Shown piece by piece: positions 35,950 through 45,384 of a DNA stretch of 64,000 bases. The position numbers were made by a program, and so were the translations under genes. Origin of the DNA: Actinomycetes bacterium (lineage in GTDB: Bacteria; Actinomycetota; Acidimicrobiia; Acidimicrobiales; Bog-793); contig JAKABW010000001.1 in the NCBI GenBank assembly GCA_021796535.1, positions 1 through 64,000 on the forward strand, written 5' to 3'. Below the pieces are notes generated by a model. The model did no database searches. It was given only the letters and a program-made list of their open reading frames with translations, and was not told the DNA's origin. Positions within the stretch are counted from its first letter, which is position 1, and each line of letters begins with the position of its first letter.

Positions 35950-36923
35950 GACCAGTCTCCGTCCGTCCGTATCAAGGCCGCACCGGAAGAAGAAGGGCCG
36001 CCGTCGTATGTTTTTGCAATTTTTTGCAATTCGGCGGCCAGGTCCCTGCCGACAGCGACGGGGTCGTCCCCCAAGCGGGATCTGCGAATCAAAACCGTGT
36101 CGCCGTCGGCAGCCAACAAGGCACGCAGAAAGACTTTCCTTGTGCCGTCGCTTGAGTCTATTTCGCCGTAAGCGGCGGCCGGGGCATCGCAAGAGCCGCC
36201 GATGTGCGCCAAAAAGGAACGTTCGGCAAGCAAAATAAAACGGGCGGATTCGTCGCTGATCCCGTCCAGCAACTCCAGGAGATCGCTGTCTGTGGATTTG
36301 GCGGTGATCGCCAAAGTGCCCTGTCCCACCTGAGGAAGCATGTCGTTGACGGACAGGATGCTGCTTTTTGCCGCCGGAATGTCTATACCCAGTCTGTCGA
36401 GGGCGGCTTTTGCTATAACAATCGCGCCGTTGGGCGGTATTTTGTTTATCCGCGTGGCAATGTTGCCGCGGAGCCCGACTATATCCAAATCCGGTCTTAG
36501 CGCCTGCAATTGAAGTTTTCTCCTCAAAGAACCCGTCGCTACCCTGGCCCCTTCCGGCATTTCCTCCATGGTGCAGCCGAGCAAAACATCACGCGGGTCG
36601 GCTCTTGCCGTCACTCCGGCCAGTATAAGTCCTTCTTCGGAGACCGAGGAGGGAAGATCTTTTGCGGAATGCACCGCCAAGTCGGCCTTTCCCGACAAAA
36701 CGTTTGCTTCGACTTCTTTGACGAATGCACCCTGCATCCCCAAACCAGAGATGGGTATGTCCAGCCTCTTATCGGCAAACGTCTCCGCCACTTCCAGTTT
36801 TATGTCGGGATCAAAAACACGGGAACCTATATTTTTTAAATGCGAAGACAGCAGAGCCGCCACGTTGGTAGCCTGCATCAGGGCAAGAGGGCTGGATCTC
36901 GTCGCTATCCTTATTTTTCTCAT
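35946..36923 (-). CDS. hemC: Hydroxymethylbilane synthase (porphobilinogen deaminase)
   Basis: This 325-residue enzyme polymerises four porphobilinogens. It begins KIRIATRSSPLALMQATNVA and has the Lys/Ser-rich HSAKDLPSSV, then GSLRRKLQLQALRPDLDIVGLRGN. The dipyrromethane-carrying Cys is in FLAHIGGSCDAPAAAYGE. It is coupled to cobA-hemD by a 4-nt overlap and separated from hemA by 340 nt. Confidence 0.96.
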   Translation of the reverse strand: MRKIRIATRSSPLALMQATNVAALLSSHLKNIGSRVFDPDIKLEVAETFADKRLDIPISGLGMQGAFVKEVEANVLSGKADLAVHSAKDLPSSVSEEGLILAGVTARADPRDVLLGCTMEEMPEGARVATGSLRRKLQLQALRPDLDIVGLRGNIATRINKIPPNGAIVIAKAALDRLGIDIPAAKSSILSVNDMLPQVGQGTLAITAKSTDSDLLELLDGISDESARFILLAERSFLAHIGGSCDAPAAAYGEIDSSDGTRKVFLRALLAADGDTVLIRRSRLGDDPVAVGRDLAAELQKIAKTYDGGPSSSGAALIRTDGDWS

Positions 36924-37263
36924 GCCGCACCGATCCGGAATTCAAAAATGCCGGAAAAAAAACTTCCGGGAGGTGCCCCGGCAACGCCCATACATGATTT
37001 GCCGAAATCATACTCCGCCGGGAGAAGTTTCTCGGGCACAAAGATTATTTTGCCAATCATGATAGTTTTTATCATATATCAGCCAGTAATGATATGTGAT
37101 GACTGTCGACGGAAATCACGGACCCGATCCGTCACGCTCTAAAGTCGCATGCGGGATCAAATGCTTACGCAGAAAATTTTATAAACGCATCTTTTTTCCG
37201 GCGGGAGTTAAAACAGGAAAACGGATCAGAGTCGAATTTTTCTCCGCAAAAGTAACTTTTACC
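36924..37263. other. Spacer between hemA and hemC
   Basis: No ORF with coding character is visible in this 340-nt gap. It contains a small hairpin, ATGATA/TATCAT (37059-37064 and 37070-37075), in a TATCATATATCA-type A+T-rich patch that could hold the hemC promoter. I do not see a known riboswitch. Confidence 0.35.
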
Positions 37264-38532
37264 CTATTCAAGACCGAAAAGTGTCCGCAATGTCCGGAAA
37301 AACATTTCGGAATCGCCGCCCGCCGCAGCCTGCTTTATGCTTACTGTAGGTTCATGCAAGAATTTGTCTATTCCGCTTTCAAAAGCCCTTTTTAGTTTTT
37401 CGCGCTCACCGGCATCCAGCGACGCGAAAACCTGATTCTTCTCCAGCTCGGCTTCCATGATGGCGACCGCCTGCGCTCTGATGGATTTGATGAGAGGAGC
37501 GGCCTGCCTGCTTTTCGCGTTGTCCAAATACCGCTTCAACTCGGCGGCGATAATTTCTTGGACTTTATACACGGCAGCCCGTCTGGAATCCATTTCCTTT
37601 TCCGCATAAAGACGCAGATCGTCTATATTGAATAACTTGACGTGAGCCATATCGGCAACATCGGGATCTATCGCCCTCGGAACGGCGGCATCCACCAAAA
37701 CAATCGGGGTTTTTCTGGAATCCCCCATCTCCCTGATGAGATTTTGTGTGATGACTATTCCGTCATTGGCCAAAGCGGTCACCACTATGTCTACTTCCCG
37801 AATGGCGCTGGCAAGACTTGCCATGTCAACGACTTTGGCGCCGTATGTCTTGGCCAAAGTGTTCGCCCTTGCCATTCCCCTGTTGGCAATGGTCAAATTG
37901 CTTACGGATCTGTCGGCCAAAGCCGATACCAGTTTTGAACCCATTTCACCGGCTCCGACCACAAGCGCCTTGCTGCCGTTTAAATTACCGCCGTGTTCTT
38001 GAGAAATAAGTTCCACGGCAACGTGCGCCAGCGATGTCGTGCCTTGGGCTATGGCCGTGTCCGATCTTGCTTTTTTCCCCGTCATAATTGCATGGCGGAA
38101 CAACAAAGCCATGTTTGTCCCGCACGCTTTGAGTCCGTGGGCCATTTCCCAGGCATGCTTTACCTGCCTCAGGATTTCGCCTTCCCCCACTACGGGAGAA
38201 TCCACCCCGGAAGCCACTTCAAACAAATGAGTGACGGCGGCCTCTTCAAAGTAAACTTGCAAACTTTGGCATAATTGTTCGCTCAGGCCTTTTTCCTCCG
38301 CCAAATTCATACAGAAAAAATCCTGTATGGCCGCTATTCCTTCGTGAAAACGGCTTACGAAAGCATAAACTTCCGTCCTCAGACAAGTCGATAAAATAAC
38401 TGCTTCCTGAATATGGCGGCTTTCCGAAAGCACACTCAGAGAAGACTGGACACTGCTGTCCGGCACAGAAATTTTTTCCAAAATATTAATTGCTACATCG
38501 CGTTCATTGACGCACACTGCTACTATCGGCAC
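37264..38532 (-). CDS. hemA: Glutamyl-tRNA reductase
   Basis: This 422-residue enzyme is the first committed step of the C5 heme pathway, reducing Glu-tRNA to glutamate-1-semialdehyde. The catalytic Cys is in VILSTCLRTEVYAFVSRFH at about residues 46-64. The usual Asn after Cys is Leu, as in some actinobacteria. The NADPH domain (KALVVGAGEMGSKLVSALAD, then NRGMARANTLAKTYG) and the helical dimerisation tail follow. It sits directly after rex, the redox repressor, an order also found in Streptomyces. Confidence 0.96.
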   Translation of the reverse strand: MPIVAVCVNERDVAINILEKISVPDSSVQSSLSVLSESRHIQEAVILSTCLRTEVYAFVSRFHEGIAAIQDFFCMNLAEEKGLSEQLCQSLQVYFEEAAVTHLFEVASGVDSPVVGEGEILRQVKHAWEMAHGLKACGTNMALLFRHAIMTGKKARSDTAIAQGTTSLAHVAVELISQEHGGNLNGSKALVVGAGEMGSKLVSALADRSVSNLTIANRGMARANTLAKTYGAKVVDMASLASAIREVDIVVTALANDGIVITQNLIREMGDSRKTPIVLVDAAVPRAIDPDVADMAHVKLFNIDDLRLYAEKEMDSRRAAVYKVQEIIAAELKRYLDNAKSRQAAPLIKSIRAQAVAIMEAELEKNQVFASLDAGEREKLKRAFESGIDKFLHEPTVSIKQAAAGGDSEMFFRTLRTLFGLE

Positions 38533-38622
38533 ATTTACAGCCTATGACTTTTTTGCCACATTCTGGCTCCATCCGGCACAATATCAAAAAATATCATGGA
38601 CAAAATTCCCTTTTGTCCCACT

Positions 38623-39264
38623 CTATGTCTGGTTGAGATAAAAAGCCAGTATCTCGAGCTCCAAAGACAGGTCCACATTCCTCACCCGGACGCTTTCGTC
38701 GGTACGCAGCAGAATGGGGGCAAAATTGAGTATGGAAAGTATCCCGGCCTCAATCATGAGGTTGACCGTGGCTTCGGCTGCCGCGGGAGGGGTGGCGATG
38801 ACTCCTATCGGATTCCTGAGCCCCGTCACGCGCCGACTCAAAGCCGACATATCCTCCACCTTCAAGTCTCCCACTTTGGCACCGATCACGCCGGGGTCTA
38901 TGTCAAAAAGCCCGACGACAAAAAAACCGTTGGCGTTGAAACCGGGGGAATTGGTAAGCGCCCTGCCGAGATTGCCGGCGCCGGCTATCAAAACGGGCCA
39001 GGTGTTATGCGCGCCCAATTTTTGGGATATGGCGCGGTCCAGAACTTCCACATCGTAGCCGCTGCCGCGGACCCCCAAAGAACCGAGAAAAGTAAAATCC
39101 CGTCTTACGGTGGCGGAGTTGACCATGGCGGCTTCCGCCAGCTCTTCGGATGAGATGACCTTTATTTTGTTGTTCAGACAATTTCTGACGATCCTGCGGT
39201 AAAGCGGGAGTCTGGCCACAACCTTTTCCGGAATAACCGTTTTCTTGTAGTTTTCTGTCGACAT
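38623..39264 (-). CDS. rex: Redox-sensing transcriptional repressor Rex
   Basis: This 213-residue NADH/NAD-sensing repressor has a winged helix-turn-helix at the N-terminus (EKVVARLPLYRRIVRNCLN, then SSEELAEAAMVNSATVRRDF). The Rossmann domain includes WPVLIAGAGNLGRALTNSPGF and a domain-swapped C-terminal helix (LNFAPILLRTDESVRVRNVD). It lies upstream of hemA with a 90-nt gap and probably controls respiratory or heme genes when NADH is high. I did not find a clear Rex palindrome (TTGTGA...TCACAA) in nearby spacers. Confidence 0.94.
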   Translation of the reverse strand: MSTENYKKTVIPEKVVARLPLYRRIVRNCLNNKIKVISSEELAEAAMVNSATVRRDFTFLGSLGVRGSGYDVEVLDRAISQKLGAHNTWPVLIAGAGNLGRALTNSPGFNANGFFVVGLFDIDPGVIGAKVGDLKVEDMSALSRRVTGLRNPIGVIATPPAAAEATVNLMIEAGILSILNFAPILLRTDESVRVRNVDLSLELEILAFYLNQT

Positions 39265-39425
39265 ACTGATTCCTTACGTCTTTATTCCGGCCGTGAGGAG
39301 CAAACCGTCACGGTGTCAGTCGCTATTACGCATCACCGAAATAAACACACATTGCGGAGATGCCGCCGCCGTTTCCGGCACGGCAAGGTCTCACGGTATT
39401 TTTGCATTCCAAAAGAGTAAATCAC

Positions 39426-40223
39426 TCAGGACGGTTCTTTGGAAATTTCATCGGAACGCCGCGCTGCTTTGTCAACGGCGTCTATGATACAGGCCCTAAA
39501 GGCTCCCTGTTCCAGGGCATAAAGACCGTGTGCGGTTGTTCCGCCCGGTGAAGTCACCTGGGATCTCAGGTCGGCGGGATCCAGTCCCGTCTCACTCAGC
39601 ATCATGGCGGAACCCAACAGCGTCTGATAGGCGAGCACTTTGGCAACCCGCCTGTCGAGTCCCTGCAGTACGCCGGCGTCTACCAGGGACTCCACAAACA
39701 AAAGCACATAAGCGGGCCCCGATCCCGACAAACCGGTGACTGCATCCAAATATTTTTCGTCGACCGTTACCACAACGCCCAGGGAGTTCAAAACCTTTTC
39801 TCCCCAGACAAGATCTTCATAGACGGTATTTTTGCCGGCGGCAAGTCCCGAAGCGGCCTGACCGATCATGGCGGGAGTGTTCGGCATGGCCCGTAAAACC
39901 TTGGCACCCGGCCACAGCCAGGATTCGAGTTGTTTTGTCGTGATGCCGGCGGCGACCGACAAGACTCGGTCATACATATTGGCCTGCATCCCCTGACATA
40001 CCTGCTTCACGTCGCCCGGCTTTACGGCTATAATGGCATCCCCTCCCTGCGGGGGAGATGCCAAAACGCTCACGTCCGGAAATTCGGCGGCCAAGACTCT
40101 TCTGGCATCTTCGTTTTGTTCCACCACCGCACACTCTGAAGGGAGAGCAAACTTACCGTTCAGCAGACCCAGCAAAAAAGCTTTCCCGATTTTGCCGCCG
40201 CCAATAATTACAATACGAGACAC
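39426..40223 (-). CDS. proC: Pyrroline-5-carboxylate reductase
   Basis: This 265-residue enzyme performs the last step of proline synthesis. The NAD(P)-binding N-terminus is RIVIIGGGKIGKAFLLGLLN. VLRAMPNTPAMIGQAASGLA and LSGSGPAYVLLFVESLVDAG are strong family blocks, followed by QVTSPGGTTAHGLYALEQ. It is upstream of rex on the minus strand with a 161-nt gap, as in several actinobacterial heme clusters. Confidence 0.95.
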   Translation of the reverse strand: MSRIVIIGGGKIGKAFLLGLLNGKFALPSECAVVEQNEDARRVLAAEFPDVSVLASPPQGGDAIIAVKPGDVKQVCQGMQANMYDRVLSVAAGITTKQLESWLWPGAKVLRAMPNTPAMIGQAASGLAAGKNTVYEDLVWGEKVLNSLGVVVTVDEKYLDAVTGLSGSGPAYVLLFVESLVDAGVLQGLDRRVAKVLAYQTLLGSAMMLSETGLDPADLRSQVTSPGGTTAHGLYALEQGAFRACIIDAVDKAARRSDEISKEPS

Positions 40224-40691
40224 GTTTTAAAAATACTTGATGAAAGGACCTGTTACCTCTCATTGAGCATAAAATTTCAAAAATCCGACCAAACGGTCCA
40301 CAGCAAAAAATGTACCGCGGCCGGATTGAGAGCCGGTTTGTCGCAAAGTCTGCAAAATCCTTTGCAGTTTTTACAAACCCCGCTCCGGCAAACAAAGAAA
40401 AACAGTTTTTATTAAAGTCATGATAAAAAAGATATTTCCCATAAAAACTGCAAATTTGATGTTGATTATGCATTACCCAAATACGACTTACAAAAAGATT
40501 TGCGACGGCCATTTTTTAGCATAATTATGCAACACTGTTAACTGAAATACTTACTTTGTTTACACAATTAACTAATTTATTGACCTATGATAAAACCAGT
40601 ATCGTTCAGATGAAAAGGATAAACGTCTATTTCATCTAATAAAAGTGTGACATTTATGCACCAATGCATAAGTCTCATAGAGGAGGTTGAA
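40224..40691. other. Promoter spacer upstream of the solute-binding protein
   Basis: This is a 468-nt A+T-rich region between proC and the binding-protein gene. I see no ORF that I can support. TTGACC at about 40579 and short A+T-rich repeats could form a promoter for the plus-strand gene, and AGGAGG at 40681-40686 is its ribosome site. Confidence 0.35.
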
Positions 40692-42431
40692 ATGTTAGAA
40701 CCAGCTGCAAAAACCAGTACAAATCCGAGTATCTCACAATCAGCAAAACACATTCTTTCACATAAATCGCGTAATAAAAACCATAAAAAAATTGCCGGAG
40801 TATCTCTGGTGGCAACTTTGGGTGTGGTGTTGAGTGCCTGCAGTTCAAGCACGTCATCCAGCGGCACCACGACGTCCAAAGCTCCCGCTCATCTCCCGCC
40901 GCTCGTGATGGAATCCAGCCAAGAATCGAGTGTCACACAGACATTCAACCCGTTCCAATCCAACTCGGCATCCACCACCCTCGGCATGAACTCCCTGATC
41001 TATGAGCCGCTTCTCCAATTCAACCCGGCGAACACAAGCACGATTTATGACTGGCTGGCCACCGGCTACAAGTGGGGAACGGGCGGAAAATCGATTACCT
41101 TTACCATCCGGTCCGGGGTAAAGTGGAACAACGGAACTCCCTTCTCGGCCGCCGACGTTGCTTATACTTACAAGCTGCTTGAATCAAATGCCACTTTAAA
41201 CACTTCGGGTCTTCCGCTGACGGGAGTAACCCAGTCGGGCAATACGGTAACACTTGACTTCTCTTCTCCTCAATATGACAATCTGCAAGCAATTGCGAGT
41301 GTCTATATCGTGCCCAAGTCCGTCTGGTCCAAGGTAAGCAATCCCACCACCTATACGGATGCCGTACCGGTCGGCACGGGACCCTTTGTTTTCTCCAACT
41401 ACAATTCATCTGGAATTACGCTCAAGGCAAACCCGCACTACTGGCAAGTCAACCACGTGCCGGAAGTTGTTTTCCCGACTTATGCTTCCAGCTCCGCGGC
41501 AGAAGACGCCCTTTTGAACGGTACCGCCACCTGGGAAGGAAACTTTATTCCTGGCATCCAAAAGACATTCCGCGCCACCAGTAAATACCACCTTACGTAC
41601 TTTGCCCCGGTCAACACCAACGCCTTCTTCCCGAACCTGAACAAATTCCCGACAAATCAGCTGGCGGTCCGCGAAGCGATCAGCCTGGGCATCAACAGAA
41701 CTCTCATCGGCAAAATCGGCGAGTCCGGACTGGAGGCTCCCGTTACCAACGCCGGCGGTCTTACTCTGCCGGCATTCTCCCAATACCTGACACCGGCGGC
41801 CAAGAAGCTGACAGAAAACGTCACGCCAAATATCGCCGCCGCCAGAAAAGTACTGGAAAACGCGGGCTGGCACCTCCAAAACGGGTTTTTCTACAACGCC
41901 CAAGGCAAAGAGCTGACATTGCAGATCTCGGACCCCTCCAACTACTCGGACTACTACTCGGACGACGGCTTGGCCGTCAAAGAGCTGCGTACCGTGGGCT
42001 TTAATGCCATTCGTGTCGGCAACTCCGACAACGCCTGGTATGCAGACATTGCCGACGGCGGTTTCGAACTCACCCAACACTGGTCCCTGACCTCGATCAA
42101 CCCCTACAACCTCTACGACAACTGGCTGGGGTCCAACATCAGTTCGTCTGCCGGTAACTTTGAGCGTCTCAACAGCCCCCAAGTGGATACCATGCTGGCC
42201 AACGTTGCCGCACAGTCCACAGTGGCTGGCGAAGCAAAAGCCCTGGTTCCGTTGGAGCAGTACGTGGCAACCAACTACCCGATCATACCCACCGTTTATG
42301 GCGCGGCCTTTATGGAAGCCAACTCCACCAACTACACCAACTGGCCGAGCCCGACCAACAGATACGAGTCGGGGTCTCCGAATGCGCCGACCAACGAGGT
42401 GGTGATCTTACACTTGCAACCTCGTTCCTGA
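40692..42431 (+). CDS. Peptide/nickel-type ABC transporter substrate-binding lipoprotein
   Basis: This 579-residue lipoprotein has a signal peptide ending in the lipobox VLSAC at about residues 53-57, followed by a Ser/Thr-rich linker. The SBP_bac_5 fold is shown by TFNPFQSNSASTTLGMNSLI, TFTIRSGVKWNNGTPFSAAD, VGTGPFVFSNYN and AVREAISLGINRTLIGK. Such proteins deliver oligopeptides or related ligands to an Opp/Dpp-type importer. No permease or ATPase gene is next to it, so it is an orphan. AGGAGG lies 5 nt before ATG 40692, and a strong terminator follows. Confidence 0.93.
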   Translation: MLEPAAKTSTNPSISQSAKHILSHKSRNKNHKKIAGVSLVATLGVVLSACSSSTSSSGTTTSKAPAHLPPLVMESSQESSVTQTFNPFQSNSASTTLGMNSLIYEPLLQFNPANTSTIYDWLATGYKWGTGGKSITFTIRSGVKWNNGTPFSAADVAYTYKLLESNATLNTSGLPLTGVTQSGNTVTLDFSSPQYDNLQAIASVYIVPKSVWSKVSNPTTYTDAVPVGTGPFVFSNYNSSGITLKANPHYWQVNHVPEVVFPTYASSSAAEDALLNGTATWEGNFIPGIQKTFRATSKYHLTYFAPVNTNAFFPNLNKFPTNQLAVREAISLGINRTLIGKIGESGLEAPVTNAGGLTLPAFSQYLTPAAKKLTENVTPNIAAARKVLENAGWHLQNGFFYNAQGKELTLQISDPSNYSDYYSDDGLAVKELRTVGFNAIRVGNSDNAWYADIADGGFELTQHWSLTSINPYNLYDNWLGSNISSSAGNFERLNSPQVDTMLANVAAQSTVAGEAKALVPLEQYVATNYPIIPTVYGAAFMEANSTNYTNWPSPTNRYESGSPNAPTNEVVILHLQPRS

Positions 42432-42492
42432 TAAAGGGAGAGCACCGGTAACAGTGATATCCGGCGCTATCTGAAAAACTGTTTTCGGTAAG

Positions 42493-42530
42493 CAAGGCGT
42501 TCCGCGGCGGCGGAACGCCTTGCCGTTTTT
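42493..42530 (+). terminator. Strong terminator after the binding-protein gene
   Basis: CAAGGCGTTCCGC (42493-42505) and GCGGAACGCCTTG (42510-42522) pair perfectly over 13 bp around GGCG, followed by CCG and six Ts. It lies 61 nt after the stop codon. Confidence 0.9.
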
Positions 42531-42696
42531 TGAAGAAAAACTTTCCGAGAAAGCGGCCGTTCCAACGTGACAGCCTTTTTACCACACTGCGTGAAAGAAT
42601 TGCAAAAGGTTATCGGCCGCACCCGAGAAAGCAACATTATAAAGATTTGACGGCGAAACAAACTGGTTTTGTGACAATCCGCCAAAACCGCTTATG

Positions 42697-43992
42697 TCAG
42701 CAGGCTTTGATAATTGCGTTGGTCGCGATTCCCCTGTAGAGATAGTTTAGTCTGTTGGCGGCGGCATGCCAGGTATATCCGGAGGCTTTTGTCAAACCAT
42801 GCCGTCCAAGTTCGTTTTGCAGCCCGGGGTCGGAGAAGACTTTTGCGATCACGCCGGCATAATCTCCGGCAGAGTGGCCTTCGACCAAAAATCCTTCTTT
42901 GCCGTCTTCGATCAGCGTGGACAGGCCTCCCACGTCGGCTGCCACCACCGGCGTGGCGCACGCCATGGCTTCCAAGGCCACCAGACCAAACGATTCGCTT
43001 CTGCTGGGAACCACCACGCAATCGGCGGCTCTGTAAAAAGTGGACAGGACTTCATGAGGTTGCGGAGGTAAAAATACCGCTTCGTTACCCATGCCGGCGT
43101 CTCGGACGCAGAGCCTCAGAGACTCATACCAATCGCCGCTCCCGATTCCGCTCGGCCCGCCGACCAAAAACAACTTGGCATTTGTTATGCCGAATTCTTC
43201 CAACATCGCAAATGCGCCTATCGCGACGTCCACGCTTTTCAAGGGCTGCATCCTCCCCACGAAGAGCAGCAGGGGATTTTCCGGAAAAGATGTTCCCAGG
43301 TTGATGCCATAATTAAAATCTATGTACGCCGAGAGTGCACTTTTTGCGAATTCTCTTCTGCCGGATCGAAAAAAAGATTTTTCTATGCCGGGCGAGATTA
43401 TGGCCATTCTTGCCATATCCACCCCATACAATTCCGTCAGATCCGTCACTTCGGCATCGCAGGAAGCAGTCACAACATCGGAGCAGGAAGCTATCATGGC
43501 TTCCCTTTCGATTCTTCTGATGGACGACGCTATATCGGGATTGCCCTGGCCTTGGAGGACTTTTACTTTTTCCAAAGTGTGAAATGTCGTGACCAGAGGA
43601 ATTTCCAATTGGTGCTTGACTTCGTGTCCGACCAAAGCGGACAGCCAGTAATTGGCATGGATGGCAGAGATGGGTTCGTCATAGTCATTGTTTTTCTCAA
43701 TGACAGAAGCCGTAATCCTGTCGGCCATCTCATCCAAATGGAGGATAAACTCGTCGTGCGTCAACGGCCTCAAAGGACCCGCTTCTATATTGAATACCCT
43801 AAAACCGGGTTCCACTTCAACGACATGCGGGGTATCGGGAGCACATGAGCGCGCATATACGTCACAGGTAACTCCCGACCTGGCCAAGGCCGATGCCAAT
43901 TCTCTAACGTATACATTCAGTCCCCCGCCGTCACCCACTCCCGGTTGATCGAGTGGTGATGTGTGCAGCGACAAGACCGCAACATGAGTCAT
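42697..43992 (-). CDS. GT4 glycosyltransferase, MshA-like
   Basis: This 431-residue retaining glycosyltransferase resembles MshA, which transfers N-acetylglucosamine to inositol phosphate at the start of mycothiol synthesis. Matching parts are VAVLSLHTSPLDQPGVGDGG, LNVYVRELASALARSG, HANYWLSALVGHEV and the donor-binding SRSESFGLVALEAMACATPV. The acceptor could instead be another sugar, since the same fold includes sucrose-phosphate synthases. ATG 43992 (MTHVAV) fits the family start better than 44001. It is upstream of no other mycothiol gene here. Confidence 0.82.
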   Translation of the reverse strand: MTHVAVLSLHTSPLDQPGVGDGGGLNVYVRELASALARSGVTCDVYARSCAPDTPHVVEVEPGFRVFNIEAGPLRPLTHDEFILHLDEMADRITASVIEKNNDYDEPISAIHANYWLSALVGHEVKHQLEIPLVTTFHTLEKVKVLQGQGNPDIASSIRRIEREAMIASCSDVVTASCDAEVTDLTELYGVDMARMAIISPGIEKSFFRSGRREFAKSALSAYIDFNYGINLGTSFPENPLLLFVGRMQPLKSVDVAIGAFAMLEEFGITNAKLFLVGGPSGIGSGDWYESLRLCVRDAGMGNEAVFLPPQPHEVLSTFYRAADCVVVPSRSESFGLVALEAMACATPVVAADVGGLSTLIEDGKEGFLVEGHSAGDYAGVIAKVFSDPGLQNELGRHGLTKASGYTWHAAANRLNYLYRGIATNAIIKAC

Positions 43993-44081
43993 ATATACCA
44001 TATTAGACCATATTTATCCTTAATGACATACCCTTCAGGGCAAGTCATCGTAAAAACAGATGCGGACTCAATGCCTTACAG

Positions 44082-44354
44082 TCATGACGCACTGCCGCGG
44101 TGCAGACCGCATCTTGAAGCCAGCGGGTCTGACCTCAGTATCTCCGTCCCGATATCGGCGCCGCACTCTTCACATTTGCCGTAACCGGCGGTGTCGATTT
44201 GGCTCAGCACTTCTTCCATGCGGGTAAGTTTTTTTTCCAATTCGTTGAGCAAAAGCGACAGTTTGTCGTCTTCGCTGTTGCGGTTTTGGGTATTTGCCGG
44301 AAAGTCCTCAGAAAAACTCCCGGCGGATGCTGTTGGTCCGTCTAAATAAGTCAT
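44082..44354 (-). CDS. TraR/DksA-type zinc-finger protein
   Basis: This 90-residue protein has a helical N-terminal half (LSLLLNELEKKLTRMEEVLS) and a C-terminal finger (YGKCEECGADIGTEIL, then LASRCGLH). Classic members have four cysteines; here the fourth is His, giving a C-C-C-H site. DksA/TraR proteins bind RNA polymerase in its secondary channel, while short actinobacterial members are mostly uncharacterised. It ends 80 nt upstream of the MshA-like start on the same strand. Confidence 0.8.
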   Translation of the reverse strand: MTYLDGPTASAGSFSEDFPANTQNRNSEDDKLSLLLNELEKKLTRMEEVLSQIDTAGYGKCEECGADIGTEILRSDPLASRCGLHRGSAS

Positions 44355-44549
44355 TTGCCGTCAATTTTATCACGGATCCCGAAAAACCGGGGCTTTGATT
44401 TGCGACACGGCCCGCATTTCCAAGACAGGACGGCAAATCAAAGCATACCCAAAACAATGCCGCCGGTGAACTTCGTTGCCGGAATGAAAAATCCGTTATG
44501 CCTTACGACAAAAACAGCCGATGAATCCCACAAAGCAACGATTGCGACG

Positions 44550-45341
44550 CTACACCCGTTTTGTGTCTTGTTTAAATTTTATGACGGCTCCAGTAAAAAA
44601 TATTGCGAACCAGACGGCGGCATTCAGCAACCAAACGACATCGAAGTTCGACTGCAAAAGGGGATAGTGCACGATCTCATCCAAACCGTACAAAGGAGTG
44701 TAATAAGCTATTTCCCTGATCATGTGGGGGAAAGAGCTCAGCGGAATAAATAAGCCTCCGGCAAAAGAAAACAGCAGCAAACCGAATGCTATAAATTGCA
44801 TGGCGTTCTCGGAAGGCACCAAATACCCCATAAAAATCCCAAAAACGGCAAACACCAGTGAGCCGATCCAGACGCATGCCGCGCATGCGACCCAAATTTC
44901 TGCCGGCATATGGGCCTTATGGTTAAGGATACCCACCACAAAAACAGCCGCCAGCGACATAAAGCTCAAGGCGAGAGACGTAACGGTTTTTATGGCTATG
45001 TAGGCGGTGGCCGACAGCGGAGTCGTACGCAATTGCCGGCTCCAACCCGCCACGCGTTCCAAGGAAATAACGGACCCTCCGAAAGAGGCCGCCTGCACCG
45101 CTCCGTACAGTGCGATAGAAACAACCAGAAACGCCGACAGATTGCCCACCCCCACTACTTTTCTGCTGGCTTTCGCGGAAGAAGTAAAGAGAAATGACAG
45201 AATAATCGGCATAAGAAGTACCGATATCATGGTCCGTTTGTTTCTCAACAAGCGTTTTGTCTCCAAGAGAATCAAGGGGAGGCTGAAACCTCCGTACTTT
45301 GGCAATTGACGTGTCAAGGCGGCATCCGTCGTTGAACTCAT
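44550..45341 (-). CDS. ABC-2 type exporter permease
   Basis: This 263-residue membrane protein has six predicted helices in the ABC-2 layout: RNKRTMISVLLMPIILSFLF first, a middle loop with LERVAGWSRQLRTTPLSATA, and late helices ending GAVIKFKQDTKRV. It follows the ATPase gene by 43 nt on the same strand and is surely its partner. ATG 45341 has GAAAGG 9 nt upstream. The cargo is unknown; drugs or lipids are usual for the family. Confidence 0.88.
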   Translation of the reverse strand: MSSTTDAALTRQLPKYGGFSLPLILLETKRLLRNKRTMISVLLMPIILSFLFTSSAKASRKVVGVGNLSAFLVVSIALYGAVQAASFGGSVISLERVAGWSRQLRTTPLSATAYIAIKTVTSLALSFMSLAAVFVVGILNHKAHMPAEIWVACAACVWIGSLVFAVFGIFMGYLVPSENAMQFIAFGLLLFSFAGGLFIPLSSFPHMIREIAYYTPLYGLDEIVHYPLLQSNFDVVWLLNAAVWFAIFFTGAVIKFKQDTKRV

Positions 45342-45384
45342 GAAAATACCTTTCAAACGCTTTGTCGGATTATTGATTAACTAA

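Noticed and set aside
38533-38622. Rex operator between rex and hemA
   Set aside because: Only scattered partial matches (TTTGCCACA-like) are present; no palindrome of the TTGTGA-N6-TCACAA type.
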